The notes under the pieces were generated by a model. The model worked only from the letters and a program-made list of their open reading frames with translations. It did no database searches and had not been told where the DNA came from. Positions 11,679-22,427 of a DNA stretch of 64,000 nt are shown here, in pieces. The stretch's first letter is position 1. Each line of letters begins with the position of its first letter. Source of the stretch: Ligula intestinalis (Eukaryota; Platyhelminthes; Cestoda; Diphyllobothriidea; Diphyllobothriidae); NCBI GenBank assembly GCA_036362985.1, contig JAYGXS010000008.1, forward strand, positions 6,826,553-6,890,552. Reading direction: 5' to 3'. The translations under genes were made by a program, and so were the position numbers.

Positions 11679-12761
11679 TTAGAAGGCAGATCGGGCACGG
11701 TTGACGCGTGATACAACCTCGTCGACACCTTGACCCGTTTCCGTGACCAAAGAGCCTAAGTATCTAAACGAGTCGACCTTTTCGAGAGGAGCGCCGTCGA
11801 GAACAATAGGAGTGACAGATGTAGGGGGCACACAGGAGAGCATGACTTGGGTCTTAGTCGCGGTTAGGCGTAATCCGATGGATCGGGCACGCTCATTTAC
11901 CTTGTCCAACGCCTGCTGAACTGCATTACAGTTGTCGCCAAAGAGGACGACGTCATCAGCATACGCCAAGTCGGTCACCCATTTCGAGCGATCAAACTGC
12001 ACTCCCGGGAAGTCATCCAGTGCTTTGGTCATGATCCAGTCCACCGCATAGTTGAACAGGGTTGGTAAAAGGGCACAGCTTTGGCGGACGCCCGTCCTGA
12101 CGCTGAAGGCTTCCGTGTCACCGTTCTGCGTCCTCACCCGTGTGGAAGTGCCACGATAGTATGCCTGCATGAGATTGAGAAGCTTAGGTGGTAGGCCGTC
12201 CGTCCTCATTATGTTCCACAGCGAACTGTGATCAACAGAGTCAAATGCGGCAGCAAAGTCGATGAAGCATAGAACAGTGGGTTGTTGGTGACCCCATCTC
12301 AGTTCCAGTACACGGCGGAGATTGAAGATCTGTTCGGTGCAGCCACGACCTGGTCGAAATCCACTCTGGTTTGGGCGGGTGCGCTGGTCTCTCGCAGTTT
12401 GGAAACGTTTGAGAAGAAGAGACGTGAATGTTTTCGCCGCTACATCGATAAGGCTAATGCCTCTGTAATTTCTGCATGCTCGTCTGTCGCCTTTTTTAAA
12501 CAAGAGGAGGATCACTGCTTTTCTCCAGTCAGAGGGCACAACTTCGCTGTCCCATATCTTGGCAAATATTTGTTGTAGCCAGGGCCCAATAACCTCGGGT
12601 GCACATTTAAAGAGCTCCGGCGGGAGGTCATCCTCACCAGGTGCCTTGTTGTTGCGTAGCCTCAAGAGAATGGAGACAACTTCCTCTACACTGGGTGGCT
12701 CTGTGTTGCACTCATACAGATGGTGGGGATCGTCCGCATTGGGCGACAGGTCAGACATCAC
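11679..12761 (-). pseudogene. Reverse transcriptase of retrotransposon 2
   Basis: A 360-residue open segment with all main RT blocks: NNKAPGEDDLPPELFK, RNYRGISLIDVAAK, CFIDFAAAFDSVDH (catalytic Asp), GVRQSCALLPTLFN, and LAYADDVVLFGD (catalytic Asp pair). The acids needed for polymerisation are intact. The usual GCxLSP-like block reads SCALLP here. The region upstream (12762-13103) is in the same frame and joins it to the endonuclease part, so the listed start is not a real start codon. Confidence 0.88.
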
Positions 12762-13103
12762 AGGGGGATCATGGTTAAGGTGGTCACAGAAATGCTCGCG
12801 CCATCTCTCTAACCGGTCATCGATCTTAGTGATTACAGCACCGTTGCGATCCAGTAAAGTCTCGGTGGTGTTCCCCGAACCTCTGCTGGCCTGCTTTAAG
12901 AGTTGGTAGAGCTTGTGGGTGTCACCTCTGGTAGCTGCTCGCTCCGTTTCCGTGGCACAGTCGCTCCAGTAGGCGTTCCTATCGGCTCGGATGGCCCTTG
13001 TCGTTTGGCGCCGCAGCTCTCTGTAAGTGGGAGAGCCAGTGAGTCTGGCTCGGCCGGCCTCCTCAGCTAACTCAAGCGTGGGTCTAGTGATCCAGTCGCG
13101 ATG

Positions 13104-14218
13104 TCACCGTCGGGTTTTGCCCAGATGGGTGTATGCCAGCTCTGACATCGCGGCCTTCAGGGACTGCCACGCGGGCTCTGGGTCCGCTCGGGCGTCAGGG
13201 TACAGGCCGTCGAAACGGTTCTGGAGTGCTAAGTGGAAGGCATCGCCAGCAGAGGACTTCAGCTTTGCAACATCGATCCGCTGTGGTCGGGAGGGTCTGT
13301 GAATAGCTCTCAGACGCAAGCGAAGGGTTGCCCGCTGTAGGACATGGTCCGATGCATGAGCGTTTCCTGTATCAGCACCGCGGTAGGCTCGACAATCCAA
13401 GACCGAGCTGGCCCAGCGTGGTCGGACAAGGATGTGATCTATTTGGGCCCGGGTATGCCCGTCATTTGAGTACCAAGTGACAAGGTGGTGGCGCGGATGA
13501 TGAAAACGGGTGCTTGACACAACGAGGCGGTTAGACGATGCGAAGTTTACAAGGCGCTCACCGTTGGCACACTGCGCTCCGACAGCAAATTTGCCTAGCA
13601 CATGATGGGTTCCAGCGTCACACACACCTGGTCGGGCGTTCCAATGACGAGTAGATCACTTCTTGCGATGCGGTCAACTGTTCGCTGGAGGTCACCGTAG
13701 AAGTCATCTTTTATGCTGCCATCAGCAGCCAGAGTAGGCGCATATACCGAGATGATGGAAACGTTGACTGGGGCACTTTTAAAACGGACCCAAGCGATCC
13801 GCGGTGAGACAGCCTCCCAATCTAGCAGACTCGAGTGAAATTCATGGGCCAAAGCTATGGCGACACCATACAGTCCAGAGTTGTCGGACACACCACTGTG
13901 GTAGAGATGGTACGCAGAGTCAGTTCTTGGTACTTGCAGCAGTTTGTGGCCAGTGCCAGGTAGGCGGACCTCAGAGAGACACGCCACACCAACACGGTAT
14001 TCAGAAAGGGATTTGGCTGTTACCAGTTGGGCGCCGTCATCCCTCAGAGTTTGAACATTCCAGCCTGCAATTCGCAATCCGGCATCAGCTCGCAGTTTTA
14101 ACACCCGTCCCGCGATGCCAAGAGGATGGGGTGCGTCGGTTCCCGCGGACGCCGTAGCAGAGATCGTATGTTGCGTATAGTTGTGATTCGTGAAAGTGTA
14201 GAAAGTCAAGAAAGTCAA
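13104..14218 (-). pseudogene. Endonuclease domain of retrotransposon 2, frameshifted
   Basis: The first ORF (13595-14218) has IAGWNVQTLRDD, VACLSEVRLPG and SIISVYAPT of the LINE endonuclease and then breaks at LLVIGTPDQ, exactly where the GD(F/W)NAR catalytic motif should be. The second ORF (13104-13625) continues in another frame with DHILVRPRW and the later part of the domain. A small deletion of about seven bases inside the motif would explain both the frameshift and the missing catalytic residues. The copy cannot nick DNA by this route. Confidence 0.82.
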
Positions 14219-15659
14219 TTCCGTGTTTCGTGGAGAAAAGGGGATTGGCGCTAGGTCCCCGGTCTTGCTCCCCTACCAGAGCCCCGTTAGCCAAGCAAAA
14301 GCAAGTTTCCGGTGCGCACCAGCGTGGAGGTGGGGTTGGATTTTACCACTTCAGTGATTGTATCCTTCGCCCTGGTGACACTAACAAGAACGTTTAGCAA
14401 GGTAGTCCATCTCAGGCCATCCAATGGTTGCCGCGGTCAGTCTCTTCCTGCTGCAGTCAGCGACGAATAGTCTGGAAGGCGTACTTCTGTGACCAACTTG
14501 CTTAGTGACCAAGTAGTTTTGCGTTTCCACTGCCGAGTCTTTGTGAAAACGGTAGGTTACGTGAGGTGCCTAAGTCACCGCAAGTCCCCGGATTGTGTAA
14601 TACGTGAGTGGTAGTAATGGGTCCTTTAAGGGTTGATCATCACGGCGAGCAGTGGAAGGAGTGTGTTTCCTGTCTCTTGACTCCCTTGACTCTGTACGCG
14701 TACCTCAAATCCTAATGGTAACTACCAATGCTGTCCGGTTCTATTAAACAGATAGTAAAGGATAAACGAATTACAAACCTTAACAATGGATGCATGCAGT
14801 CAAGAACAAGGGAATCGGCCAAGTCACCTGTCTCTAGACAATGGAACGACGCAATTTCAACAACGCCACCCAGGGCGAAGCCAGACTTGGGAGAGCGTGT
14901 GTGTGTGTGTGTGTGTTGGTGGGAGAAGGCGTGACCGCTACTTTTATGTGACTTCAGGAGCCATTTCATGTGGTATCCGATTGGCCTGAAACATTACGTG
15001 AAACAAGGAAGAATTTAGTTTACGGATGCAATATAACGTGTCAGCAAGGGGGATGTTCAAGTGGTTCCCGTAGCAGCCGCAGCTAACTGAGTCAAGATGG
15101 GGAAGGCAGAAAGCTGGCTCTTAGCAAAAAGGTCACGTCGCATAAATCGATACTTGAAGTGATTAAAAACAAGGGGACCGAACGGCTGGGGATACAGTAT
15201 TCGAGTGACACTTCGCTGGGGCGCTGTTTTTGGCACCCGTGTGCATTTGAGTGAAAAATGTTCGACAGGGTAGGGCGGCCAGCATTCTTTCACGAGGGGT
15301 CTCTTTCGGAGGAGGGAGAGGAGGAGAACACAAGTATGTAGGTCAGGTAGGATTTTACTGGAGATAGACGGGGAAACTTTCAAACTGGAAAGTGCATTTG
15401 GAAGTACTAGAGTCTGTGAAGATAATCCTACCGAAATCATAAAACTCTCTCGAATCTATTCTCCTATGTCTGCTTATAGCAACAAATTTGAGCGCAGCAA
15501 GCACCAAACCCACGCAGAAGGCAACTCTAAACAAATAAAAAGTAGTAAAAGAAGTCGCTGCGGAAAAATTGTGGCAGGCCAGGAACCGATAGGAGGAACA
15601 ACGCATTGAAAATATGAGTAATATGTATGAATTTTCAAGCATTTTTTCCCTGGTAATAA
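14219..15659. other. No gene seen, one GT microsatellite
   Basis: No ORF here resembles a known protein. The only defined feature is a pure GT run at about 14897-14916. Confidence 0.6.
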
Positions 15660-15961
15660 TTTGAAGCAAGACAGAATAGCAGAATTTATTCGCGTGAATA
15701 AATTTCGAGAGCGCTTTTGAGCTGCTTCCGCTCCGTGCATGTTAAATCCACCCCATTTCTTTTGGTCCCAAGTTTAACAGTTGACATAACTTTTGGCCAC
15801 TTGCCACGTTGATAAGACCTTGCTTTTATCGATTTTGTGTAAATTCAAATTGATGTGTTCTCTTAATATTTCGTTGTTTATGCACGGAGCGGAAGCAGCT
15901 GAAAAGCGCTCTCGAAATTCATTCGCGCGAATAAATTCTGCTATTCTGTCTTGCTTCAAAT
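15660..15961. repeat. Inverted-repeat element, copy 1 of the IR/GIY-YIG family
   Basis: The arm 15660-15740 reappears as its reverse complement at 15880-15961, over about 81 bases with only a few differences. Both arms contain AATTTCGAGAGCGCTTTT and GCTGCTTCCGCTCCGTGCAT. The 140-base spacer has the ATCGAT- and AAGGTC-type blocks also found in the copies at 47977-48452 and 56534-57417. There is no coding capacity. It is probably a small non-autonomous member of the family. Confidence 0.7.
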
Positions 15962-16286
15962 TAATATGTATGAAAATGCACTCTGAGTGGAGGCTGTGAA
16001 CACGTATGGAAACGTAACCAGCAGAGTAGTGCGCGTGATAGGGCATTAAGTATCAGTATCAGTTTATTGAGGGACAAATTGACGAACACCTTTGAAGAAT
16101 GAAAATAGTACTTCAACTACATGCTTGCAAGCGAAGAGTCAGTAAATGTTAATAAAATATGACTACTGGCTTAGCACGAGTAGTATAATAAGTCAAAAGA
16201 AAGAAAAGTGTTCACCGGTGGAGGTTTATTAAAAGCCTGACTTCAGAGACACATTTTTTATCACTTTTCATTCTTTTTAATTTTAG

Positions 16287-17136
16287 GCCAACTGTTGCTG
16301 CTGCTGCTGTTTCTGAAGGTAACAGAAAACGGAGACAACCACTAATCGACTGTTCTGCAATAACAGGAATCATAAACTCCGAGAAGGTAGTACAATACTG
16401 CCAAGATAAAGGACTGCTGTCCTATGTCATGAGGTGTCGCTGCGGATGGCTAATGAGGCAGCAGATATTACGTCAACACACAGATGGCTATACTTTTCAC
16501 TGTGGACGATGCAGGAAGAAGACAGCCCTGCGCAAGGGCTCAATCTTCGATAGCAGCCGTCTCACTATCAGGACAATCATGAAGATTTGGTTGTTCTTTG
16601 TTACAGGCGCCAGTCTGAAGACCTGTGTGCAGGCCCTCGGTTTGTCTCAATCCACAGCGGTCCAGTGGTATGCAGTGTGCCGCAGCGTCTGCTCACGAGC
16701 TCTCCAGAAGGAAGTGACGCGGGTGGGAGGTCGCGGCGTGGAAGTACTGGTGGCTGAGGCGCGGATAAGCCGGCGGAAGTTCAACGTCGCAGGGGGCAGC
16801 AAAAGACAACACAGCCTTATGGTCATGTACGACACGGCCCGACAAAAAGCCCTGTTCAAGCAGATCTACAGTAGACGTTGGCCCTGCTTGAAGACTGTCA
16901 TTGAGAAGTGCGTGGTGAAAGGCAGCATTATTGTAACTAATGCAACCAAGGGGTATCTCGGCCTTCACCCCTTGGCCGGTTACCGGCACTGCGCTGTGGA
17001 CTATTCAAGGAATTTGGTGGATCCGACAACCGGAAGGTGCACCAGTGCTCTCGCAGGTTATTGGAGTCATCTGAAACGCCGACTGCGTAAGCTGGGACCG
17101 TGGTGCGGTCGGTCCGTGTGGGCACACATAGATTAA
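16287..17136 (+). CDS. Merlin (ISXO2-like) transposase gene, catalytic triad lost
   Basis: An open frame of about 283 codons runs from a TTCTTTTTAATTTTAG acceptor to a TAA. The first Met in a longer ORF is at 16429. Near the N-terminus is a zinc ribbon (CRCGW and HCGRC), then a helix-turn-helix-like region, then the DDE domain of IS1595/Merlin transposases, seen in YRHCAVDYSRNLVDPTTG. The three catalytic acids are all replaced: VAEAR has Ala for the first Asp, IIVTNATKGY has Asn for the second, and SALAGYWSHLKR has Ala for the Glu. Each is one base away from the ancestral codon. After the stop at 17134-17136 the same frame stays open for 54 more codons that match the family C-terminus. It is either an exapted DNA-binding protein or an old pseudogene. 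Confidence 0.85.
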
Positions 17137-17298
17137 ATACAATACAGGCTATGGTTTGGAGTAAAGACCGATAACGTGTCAGCTGCGTGGGATACCTTCC
17201 TGGGGCACATTGCGGGCGCTTACCCGCTGAACACTGGATTTGCTCCCGCCAGTAGGGGGCAAATTGATGGAACCGCCTTGAAGGGATGGAGACGGCGA
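17137..17298 (+). pseudogene. Cut-off C-terminus of the Merlin transposase
   Basis: Directly in frame after the TAA at 17134-17136 the sequence reads LWFGVKTDNVSAAWDTFLGH and on for 54 codons to a TGA. This matches the usual end of ISXO2-like transposases, so the stop is a premature truncation and not the ancestral end. Confidence 0.7.
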
Positions 17299-17301
17299 TG
17301 A

Positions 17302-19378
17302 CTATGAAGGTTAACGAACGATGTGTACATACCAGAGTACTTTATGCCGGAACAACTATTTATTACTTTTCATTTCCTTTGTTTACTAATAGATATATTT
17401 ATTTGCTCTCCTGCGGCTGGATTTCTTCCTTAAGTAAGGAGAGAAAGGATGAAGTATCGAACCCAGGGTGACACAATTCAAAACGTACCCCAGCAGAAGT
17501 CGTGAGTCGGCGCACTTGAGCATGTTAGTAGGTAGGATGTGCGGCGTCTGGGAAAACTGATGGAGGCTGGTAGGTCAGAAGTAACTGAATGAAAATCGAG
17601 GACAAGGAACTTTAACCACGATTGATAGCGCGCACGCTGTTTGATGAATGAAAACTAACGATCATGTAGGAAAACGTATGTCGAAAGAAGCGTCATGGTC
17701 AGGTCGAGAAGAACGAAGGTTGTAGAAGGCGCCGGGCGTTGGTGTGGCCACAGTGTGCCCTACGCGCCATACCGACCACAATAAGAGGGAATCGTTTCAG
17801 CTTCACGTAGCCCACCAGTCGGCCACTCCACAGAAGCACACGTTGCGCTGTCCGCGAGTTCAGAGTTAGTGGGAATGTAGTAGCTACGGAGCGAATCACG
17901 CACCTTGCAAGTGTGACCATAAGGACATGGTAGTTGAGATTTATTAATAGAATCGGAGAAATTGCTTGGTATATCTAAATAGGACCGACTACGCAGTGGA
18001 TGGCACTCGTTGGCATAGGTTACAGCGACCACATGATGCAGATCGACAGCACTATAGTCAGTCACGCGAAATAATATGAAACGCCGAGTCAAGTATTAAT
18101 ATTGCGGGAATAAACACGAGAGACTTGTTGCAATGTCGCCAAAAGCTAGATTTTATGCCGGCCTAGACGTTCTGTTTTAATCCAAAAATAACTAAGGTCA
18201 CAGGAGAAGGAAGCCCTTTATTGTGTCCCTTGTAGGTGTATTTAAACAAGGCTATAAATCGGACAAATTAGATTGTGCACTTGCGCTACTAGTGACTCTG
18301 TTGGCATTGTGATTAGTTCAACCCAATCGTTTGAAGCCTCGTGTAACCTCGGCTCCTTAAATGTGTGCACGTGCGCGTACGTTGTTCGTGTGTAGGCGGA
18401 CCGATAACGTGACCGGAGAGCTCGCCAGGACTGCGTGCGTCGTTAGAACGGCTCCTAACAACACCATCCGTGTGTTTGTTACTTGGTGAGAACTGTACGT
18501 TTAGGATTATTGTTTTAAGTTAAACAAAGGCTGGAATAAAAAGCGGATTTGTCGTTAGTAAGGCCTTGACCATAGTATTATCCTGTACAGTTACAGACAG
18601 CCATAAAGTGCACAGGTGGAAATGTACGCAGCCCTGAATTTCAAATCAGCAGATGTTTGTTTGTCGGTAAAAACGCGTACTAGAGTTTAATGCATTCAAA
18701 AAAGCATGGCCTTAGCCAAGGACGCTCGTGTCTCACCAGTATTCTCTACCTGCAGGTGAAATGAAGGAGTCAGATATGGATGCAATACTATAGATGCTGT
18801 ATTGATTGGGTTCGGAAAGTTCCTCGACAACGTACTTTACCAACCACTCATTAAAAAGATCAGGAAAATCGGAATTTTCGACAAAATGTTCAAATAAATC
18901 GTTAGTTTTCGTCTTCTTGTGTACAAAATGGAAGCCGTTGGCAATTCTATCTCACAGTAAGAAGCGGTTTAAAGTGGTTGAGCGATCAAGAAAAGAATCG
19001 TTGATGCGATACCACGCGAAGGACATGTCAAGACAAGGCGAGTCCGATAACCTCGATATGACGAAATCGAATTATTACACCGTCTACTGCCAAACAACAA
19101 TAGGAGCACGATGTCCGCTAGTGATAACGTAGTTCGTACCAGTTGACGTGTAGCGCGTAAATACACGAACTTAAACAAACGGTAATAAATGCAAGTTATG
19201 GTAATGTGTAACAAGTAGAAGCACCCTAGAAAGTTATGTGAAAATAAAAGTATGAGGAAATCGTGAATAAATACAGGTATGGAAAAGGGCCAACAAAGTG
19301 GTGCCTCTTGATGTTCTGCTTTAGACCAATTTCTCCTTGTCTTCTTTATGAACAAATGCCCCTTTAAAATATAACGCT
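17302..19378. other. No firm gene
   Basis: Mostly unremarkable sequence. A tRNA-like B-box (GGGTTCGATACTTC on the minus strand) lies at about 17450-17480. A coding-looking stretch on the minus strand at 18750-18950 is treated under findings. The stretch at 18350-18560, with an AATAAA, could be part of an LTR, but I found no partner. Confidence 0.4.
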
Positions 19379-19630
19379 GTGCTGTTTGTGGATGAAATGA
19401 GAATATGCACTAAATTTGACTACTCTGATGACGAAAAGGAGTTGAAAATCGATATCGAAAATGGAGTGGATGGTCGACCAGCGGATTCTTTAATGCATCC
19501 ACATGTCTCGTTCTGCACAGTACTGCTATTGGGCATGTATCTCCGAAACACCAGCATTTTATTACGGGCACCGCATAAAAGCCTTCGATTCGCACAAAGA
19601 CTATGCATCGGGACAACAACGAATTTGAGG
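19379..19630 (+). pseudogene. LINE reverse transcriptase remnant
   Basis: FVDEMRICTKFDYSDDEKEL corresponds to the palm block written FADDLKIW in the other LINEs here, with the catalytic pair changed to Asp-Glu. What follows, in shifted frames, matches the LVLHI and GTALNE-like region after it. It is a short relic truncated at both ends. Confidence 0.55.
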
Positions 19631-20055
19631 CCCTCGCAACGTTGTCCTAGGACCTTTCAAAAGCCAATCTATTCGTTTTATTGCCTCAGACGTGCGTCCA
19701 AACTATTCTCCCCCCGCTGTTATGTTAGGCATCTTCGCCAGACATCATTTAGCTTACAAAATGCCAGTCTTGATACGATGGATGACGATGGATAGATTGC
19801 AGCAAGAACAGCTGCAATGAGAGGCAACAAAGATTATTGACAGTCTTTACGGTTTATCGAACCACGATAGGTTGAAAAAAACTTATTTTCTCTGACATAT
19901 CCGTGGTCACCGTCTCTCTCTGAGACCAGCGTTTGTCTTCCAGTTTGTCTGGACCATTATGATTCCTGTTACCTTATTTTTAAGGTAATAAGTTATTATT
20001 AAGTTGGTTTTGAAGATTTAGTTAATTTAGTTGACCCAATTGTGAAAAAACTCGC
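19631..20055. other. No gene seen
   Basis: AT-rich sequence with short homopolymers. I see no coding or RNA feature. Confidence 0.5.
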
Positions 20056-20136
20056 GGTATTCGGCGGGATTCGAGCCCACCTGAGAGAGGGGCCTTTTAA
20101 CCAAGCCAACGCTCTACCCACTTGAGCTACGAATGT
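20056..20136 (-). tRNA. tRNA-like pseudogene
   Basis: Read on the minus strand this has an A-box region with a perfect D stem (GCTC and GAGC), a perfect T arm (GTGGG, CTCGAAT loop, CCCGC) and a 3' acceptor CGAATAC. The 5' acceptor ACATTCG pairs at five of seven positions. The anticodon and variable region is about seven bases too long and no standard anticodon stem forms, so the isotype cannot be read. It is best seen as a decayed tRNA or a tRNA-derived SINE head. Confidence 0.5.
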
Positions 20137-20700
20137 CGGTAAGAATTAAGTAAACTGTGCAGTTTATCAAGAGGTGGTGGTTGTTCGTCAACTGTGTAGG
20201 AATATTCTTGAGCAACGCCAAGGCGTTGTTCACAAAACTCATTAAAATTGGACTGCAGATGAGGTCGGATAAGTCTGCCCTTGTCGAAAGGAGAGATAAT
20301 CGATAACAGAAGGTTCCCCAAGTCAAGAAATCAGTAAGACCAAATAGGTAGGACAGTATACTGTGAAAAAGAGCAAACAAAAGGCTCTGCTGAAACGAGC
20401 TGCGCACACTGAATAAGCCAGTCGACGTGTGTCTGGTCTGTGCGTTCCCGCAAAGGTAACGGGATGCTGGGAGTGCCTGCCAGCCAATCAGCCGAAGGTG
20501 CATAGCTCGCCAGACAACGGGTAACGCATCAAGTTGACCTTGAGTCCTCACGTGACCAGCACGCCTGCATGGTTCGCGCAAAGGCATTATGGGTCACACT
20601 GGGCGCTGCAGCGAATTTAGCCATACGCGCGTGAGTGGTGGCGCATAGATTGACAGCGACGAAAACGCGTGAACACAGGGAGATAATCAAAGGACCGCCA
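20134..20700 (-). repeat. Probable 3' LTR of the gypsy element
   Basis: On the minus strand the pol reading ends, a purine-rich GGCCAGGGGGTACTC follows as a plausible polypurine tract, and then a 567-base segment begins TGGCGGTCC and ends ACCGACA, giving the TG...CA ends of an LTR. There is no partner LTR in the window, so the borders are inferred. Its end touches the tRNA-like sequence at 20056-20136. Confidence 0.5.
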
Positions 20701-20923
20701 GAGTACCCCCTGGCCAGACCAAAGGCGGCGTAAAAATACACCGAAGGAAATACAAAATGGAAAAATGATGAGAAACAAGTCGGTCAGGAAAGTGGACGTG
20801 GCGTCCACTGCGGGTAATATATGCAGAAGGAGCAGTAGTAGAGTGGCTTGTGACGAGAATGCTGGGGGTTAATGTGGAAGGTGTAACCGTCGATGGCAGT
20901 GGATAGGATGGATGAGGTAGCAA
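20701..20923 (-). pseudogene. Gypsy pol C-terminal tail
   Basis: The block TRSGRHVHFPDRLV is the short motif found at the end of many flatworm and vertebrate gypsy pol proteins, after the integrase. It is joined to RNase H sequence with no integrase between, which shows an internal deletion. Confidence 0.65.
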
Positions 20924-20999
20924 ACAGGACGGAGGAATAGAGGGTGGGAGAGAAGAAGAAATGAAAATGTGCTGTAGCGCGATTCGGCAGGCTTTAACT

Positions 21000-21290
21000 T
21001 CCTAGAAAGCTAAAGGTTAGGTCTGATCTGCAAGATGCTGCTGAAGAACCGCACCAACTGCAATATTGGAAGCACCAACCATGAGTGAGATGGCAGCATC
21101 ACGGTGTGGGTGCGTCAAGAGGACGACATCGGCTAGGGCAACCTTGACCTTGTCGAAAGCAACGAGGGCATCGGAAGATAGCTTGAACGAACCTTTGGGA
21201 CCCGAAAGGAGGTTCGTGAGTGGAAAAATGGCGTTAGCAAAGTTCGTAAGAAACCGGTGGATAAAATTCAGCATAACCAAAAATGGGTGA
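21000..21290 (-). pseudogene. Gypsy RT thumb and RNase H start
   Basis: MLNFIHRFLTNFANAIFPLT and then LSLMV-type and VGAVLQQH blocks match the segment linking RT and RNase H in Ty3/gypsy pol. The frame decays after QQHLADQ, and most of RNase H is missing. Confidence 0.75.
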
Positions 21291-21399
21291 AGTTGACGCT
21301 TTGAATAAGGAGGCTTAAAATCACGGATGGCTGCAATCTTGGATGGGAGAAGATGGATGTTGTTTGTGTCAACTAGGTGTCGAAGAAACTCAAGAGAAG

Positions 21400-21725
21400 G
21401 AATGCCAACGACATATTTGGACGGGTTAAGTACAACCCCAAATTTTTAAAGGCAGTCTAAACCGTCGCAAGATGCTCCATGTGGTCTTCGGTGGTAGAGC
21501 TGGCAACGAAGAGGTCGTAAATATAGGCATAGACAAAGGGTAGGCCATGGAGTACCCTCTCAACAAACATCTGGAAGGTTTGGGAAGGGTTACGAATTCA
21601 AAATGGCATTCGCAAGAACTCAAAGAGGCCGAATGGGGTGATGACGGCTGTCTTGGAAATTTTCTCCATTGCAATAGGAATCTGATGGAAGGCCCGGACA
21701 AAGTCTATCTTCGAAAATATGGATT
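21400..21725 (-). pseudogene. Gypsy RT palm, active site mutated
   Basis: In shifting frames the minus strand reads [18 protein letters not shown], then [12 protein letters not shown], then FVYAYIYDLFVASS. The usual YIDD catalytic box is YIYD, so one catalytic Asp is lost. A stop follows about 20 residues later. This is a dead polymerase. Confidence 0.8.
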
Positions 21726-21762
21726 AACCGAATAAAGCACCAAATAAAGCACCTTTCGTATC

Positions 21763-21990
21763 GTGCGTGGCTTGGATTGCGCTCCCATGTGTAATGAATT
21801 TTTCCTACTCGACACTACAACTAATCTCCGGGGACATCCTTTCAAAATGTATGTGCCCCAAAAAAGATTAGACGTGAGGAAGTATTTTTTCTCTAATCGA
21901 GGCGATTGTTATGTCCCAATCTGTGGAGACATTCAAACACCGATTTGATATACACACGCTGCAGCACAATAGGAACTATGTGACAAATTA
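21763..21990 (+). pseudogene. LINE C-terminal tail inside gypsy RT
   Basis: TTTNLRGHPFKMYVPQKRLD and RKYFFSNR match the end of the LINE A RT protein (TTTHLRGHPYRV, RKYFFSQR). A shifted frame continues with VETFKHRFD-like sequence to a stop. It lies on the plus strand, opposite to the gypsy element it interrupts. Confidence 0.7.
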
Positions 21991-22119
21991 GTCTCGATAC
22001 ACCACTGCATCATGTGACGGTCCATCTTTTCCTGACTGAAAACTTGTTAAATTGTTTATAATTCTTGAGCTTTTGATGTGAGAAACAGGGAGTTTATAGG
22101 CGCAAGCCAATTTTCCCTC

Positions 22120-22245
22120 AAATATACTGACTGACTGAAAGTCCTGAAGGTGCGGAACTGGGAAGCGGCCCAGGATAGTGACTTTGTTTAAACTTCTGTA
22201 GTCAACACAGGAACGCCAGTCACCAGAATCAGCCTTAGAGACCAT
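22120..22245 (-). pseudogene. Gypsy RT N-terminal part
   Basis: MVSKADSGDWRSCVDYRSLN and FPVPHLQDF are the first RT blocks of Ty3/gypsy pol. Their Met codon, at 22243-22245, directly abuts the 3' end of LINE A. The preceding gypsy codons are found about 5 kb away at 27252. Confidence 0.8.
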
Positions 22246-22427
22246 ATATATGCATATTTTAAGGGTGATAGGCAAGAAATGCCCTTGAGGACCCTATTAA
22301 TGTAACGCAAACAAGGTTTTTCTTACAGTTAATTTGCAGTCGGGGGGAGCACATATGATATCATAACAGAATTTCAAGTGAATTTTCACGGAAAAGAATG
22401 AAAACGGTCTAAAGGCAGAAAAATTGT

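Larger units (their letters stand above)
11080..14218 (-). mobile_element. Non-LTR retrotransposon 2, recently inactivated
   Basis: A LINE second ORF on the minus strand: endonuclease, reverse transcriptase and a conserved C-terminal domain. From 13625 down to 11115 all pieces share one frame, broken only by one stop near 13103 and two near 11650-11680. A frameshift near 13640 separates the first part of the endonuclease. The 3' end, read on the minus strand, stops in ACAAGT- and AAGT-type repeats at about 11083-11108, a microsatellite tail typical of several LINE clades. The few lesions suggest a fairly young dead copy. No ORF1 or 5' end was identified upstream of 14218. Confidence 0.88.

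Noticed and set aside
15057..15740. Cluster of minus-strand ORFs
   Set aside because: They run into the inverted-repeat element and show no conserved motif.
16065..17290. Similar GGGACAAATTGACG and GGGGCAAATTGATGG sequences on both sides of the Merlin gene
   Set aside because: They are in direct orientation with many differences, and one lies within coding sequence, so they are not the terminal inverted repeats expected of Merlin.
17440..17520. tRNA-like B-box on the minus strand
   Set aside because: The B-box resembles the consensus, but no cloverleaf closes and the spacing to any A-box is wrong.
18350..18560. Possible solo LTR with AATAAA
   Set aside because: No matching partner or TG...CA borders could be fixed, and no polyprotein is next to it.
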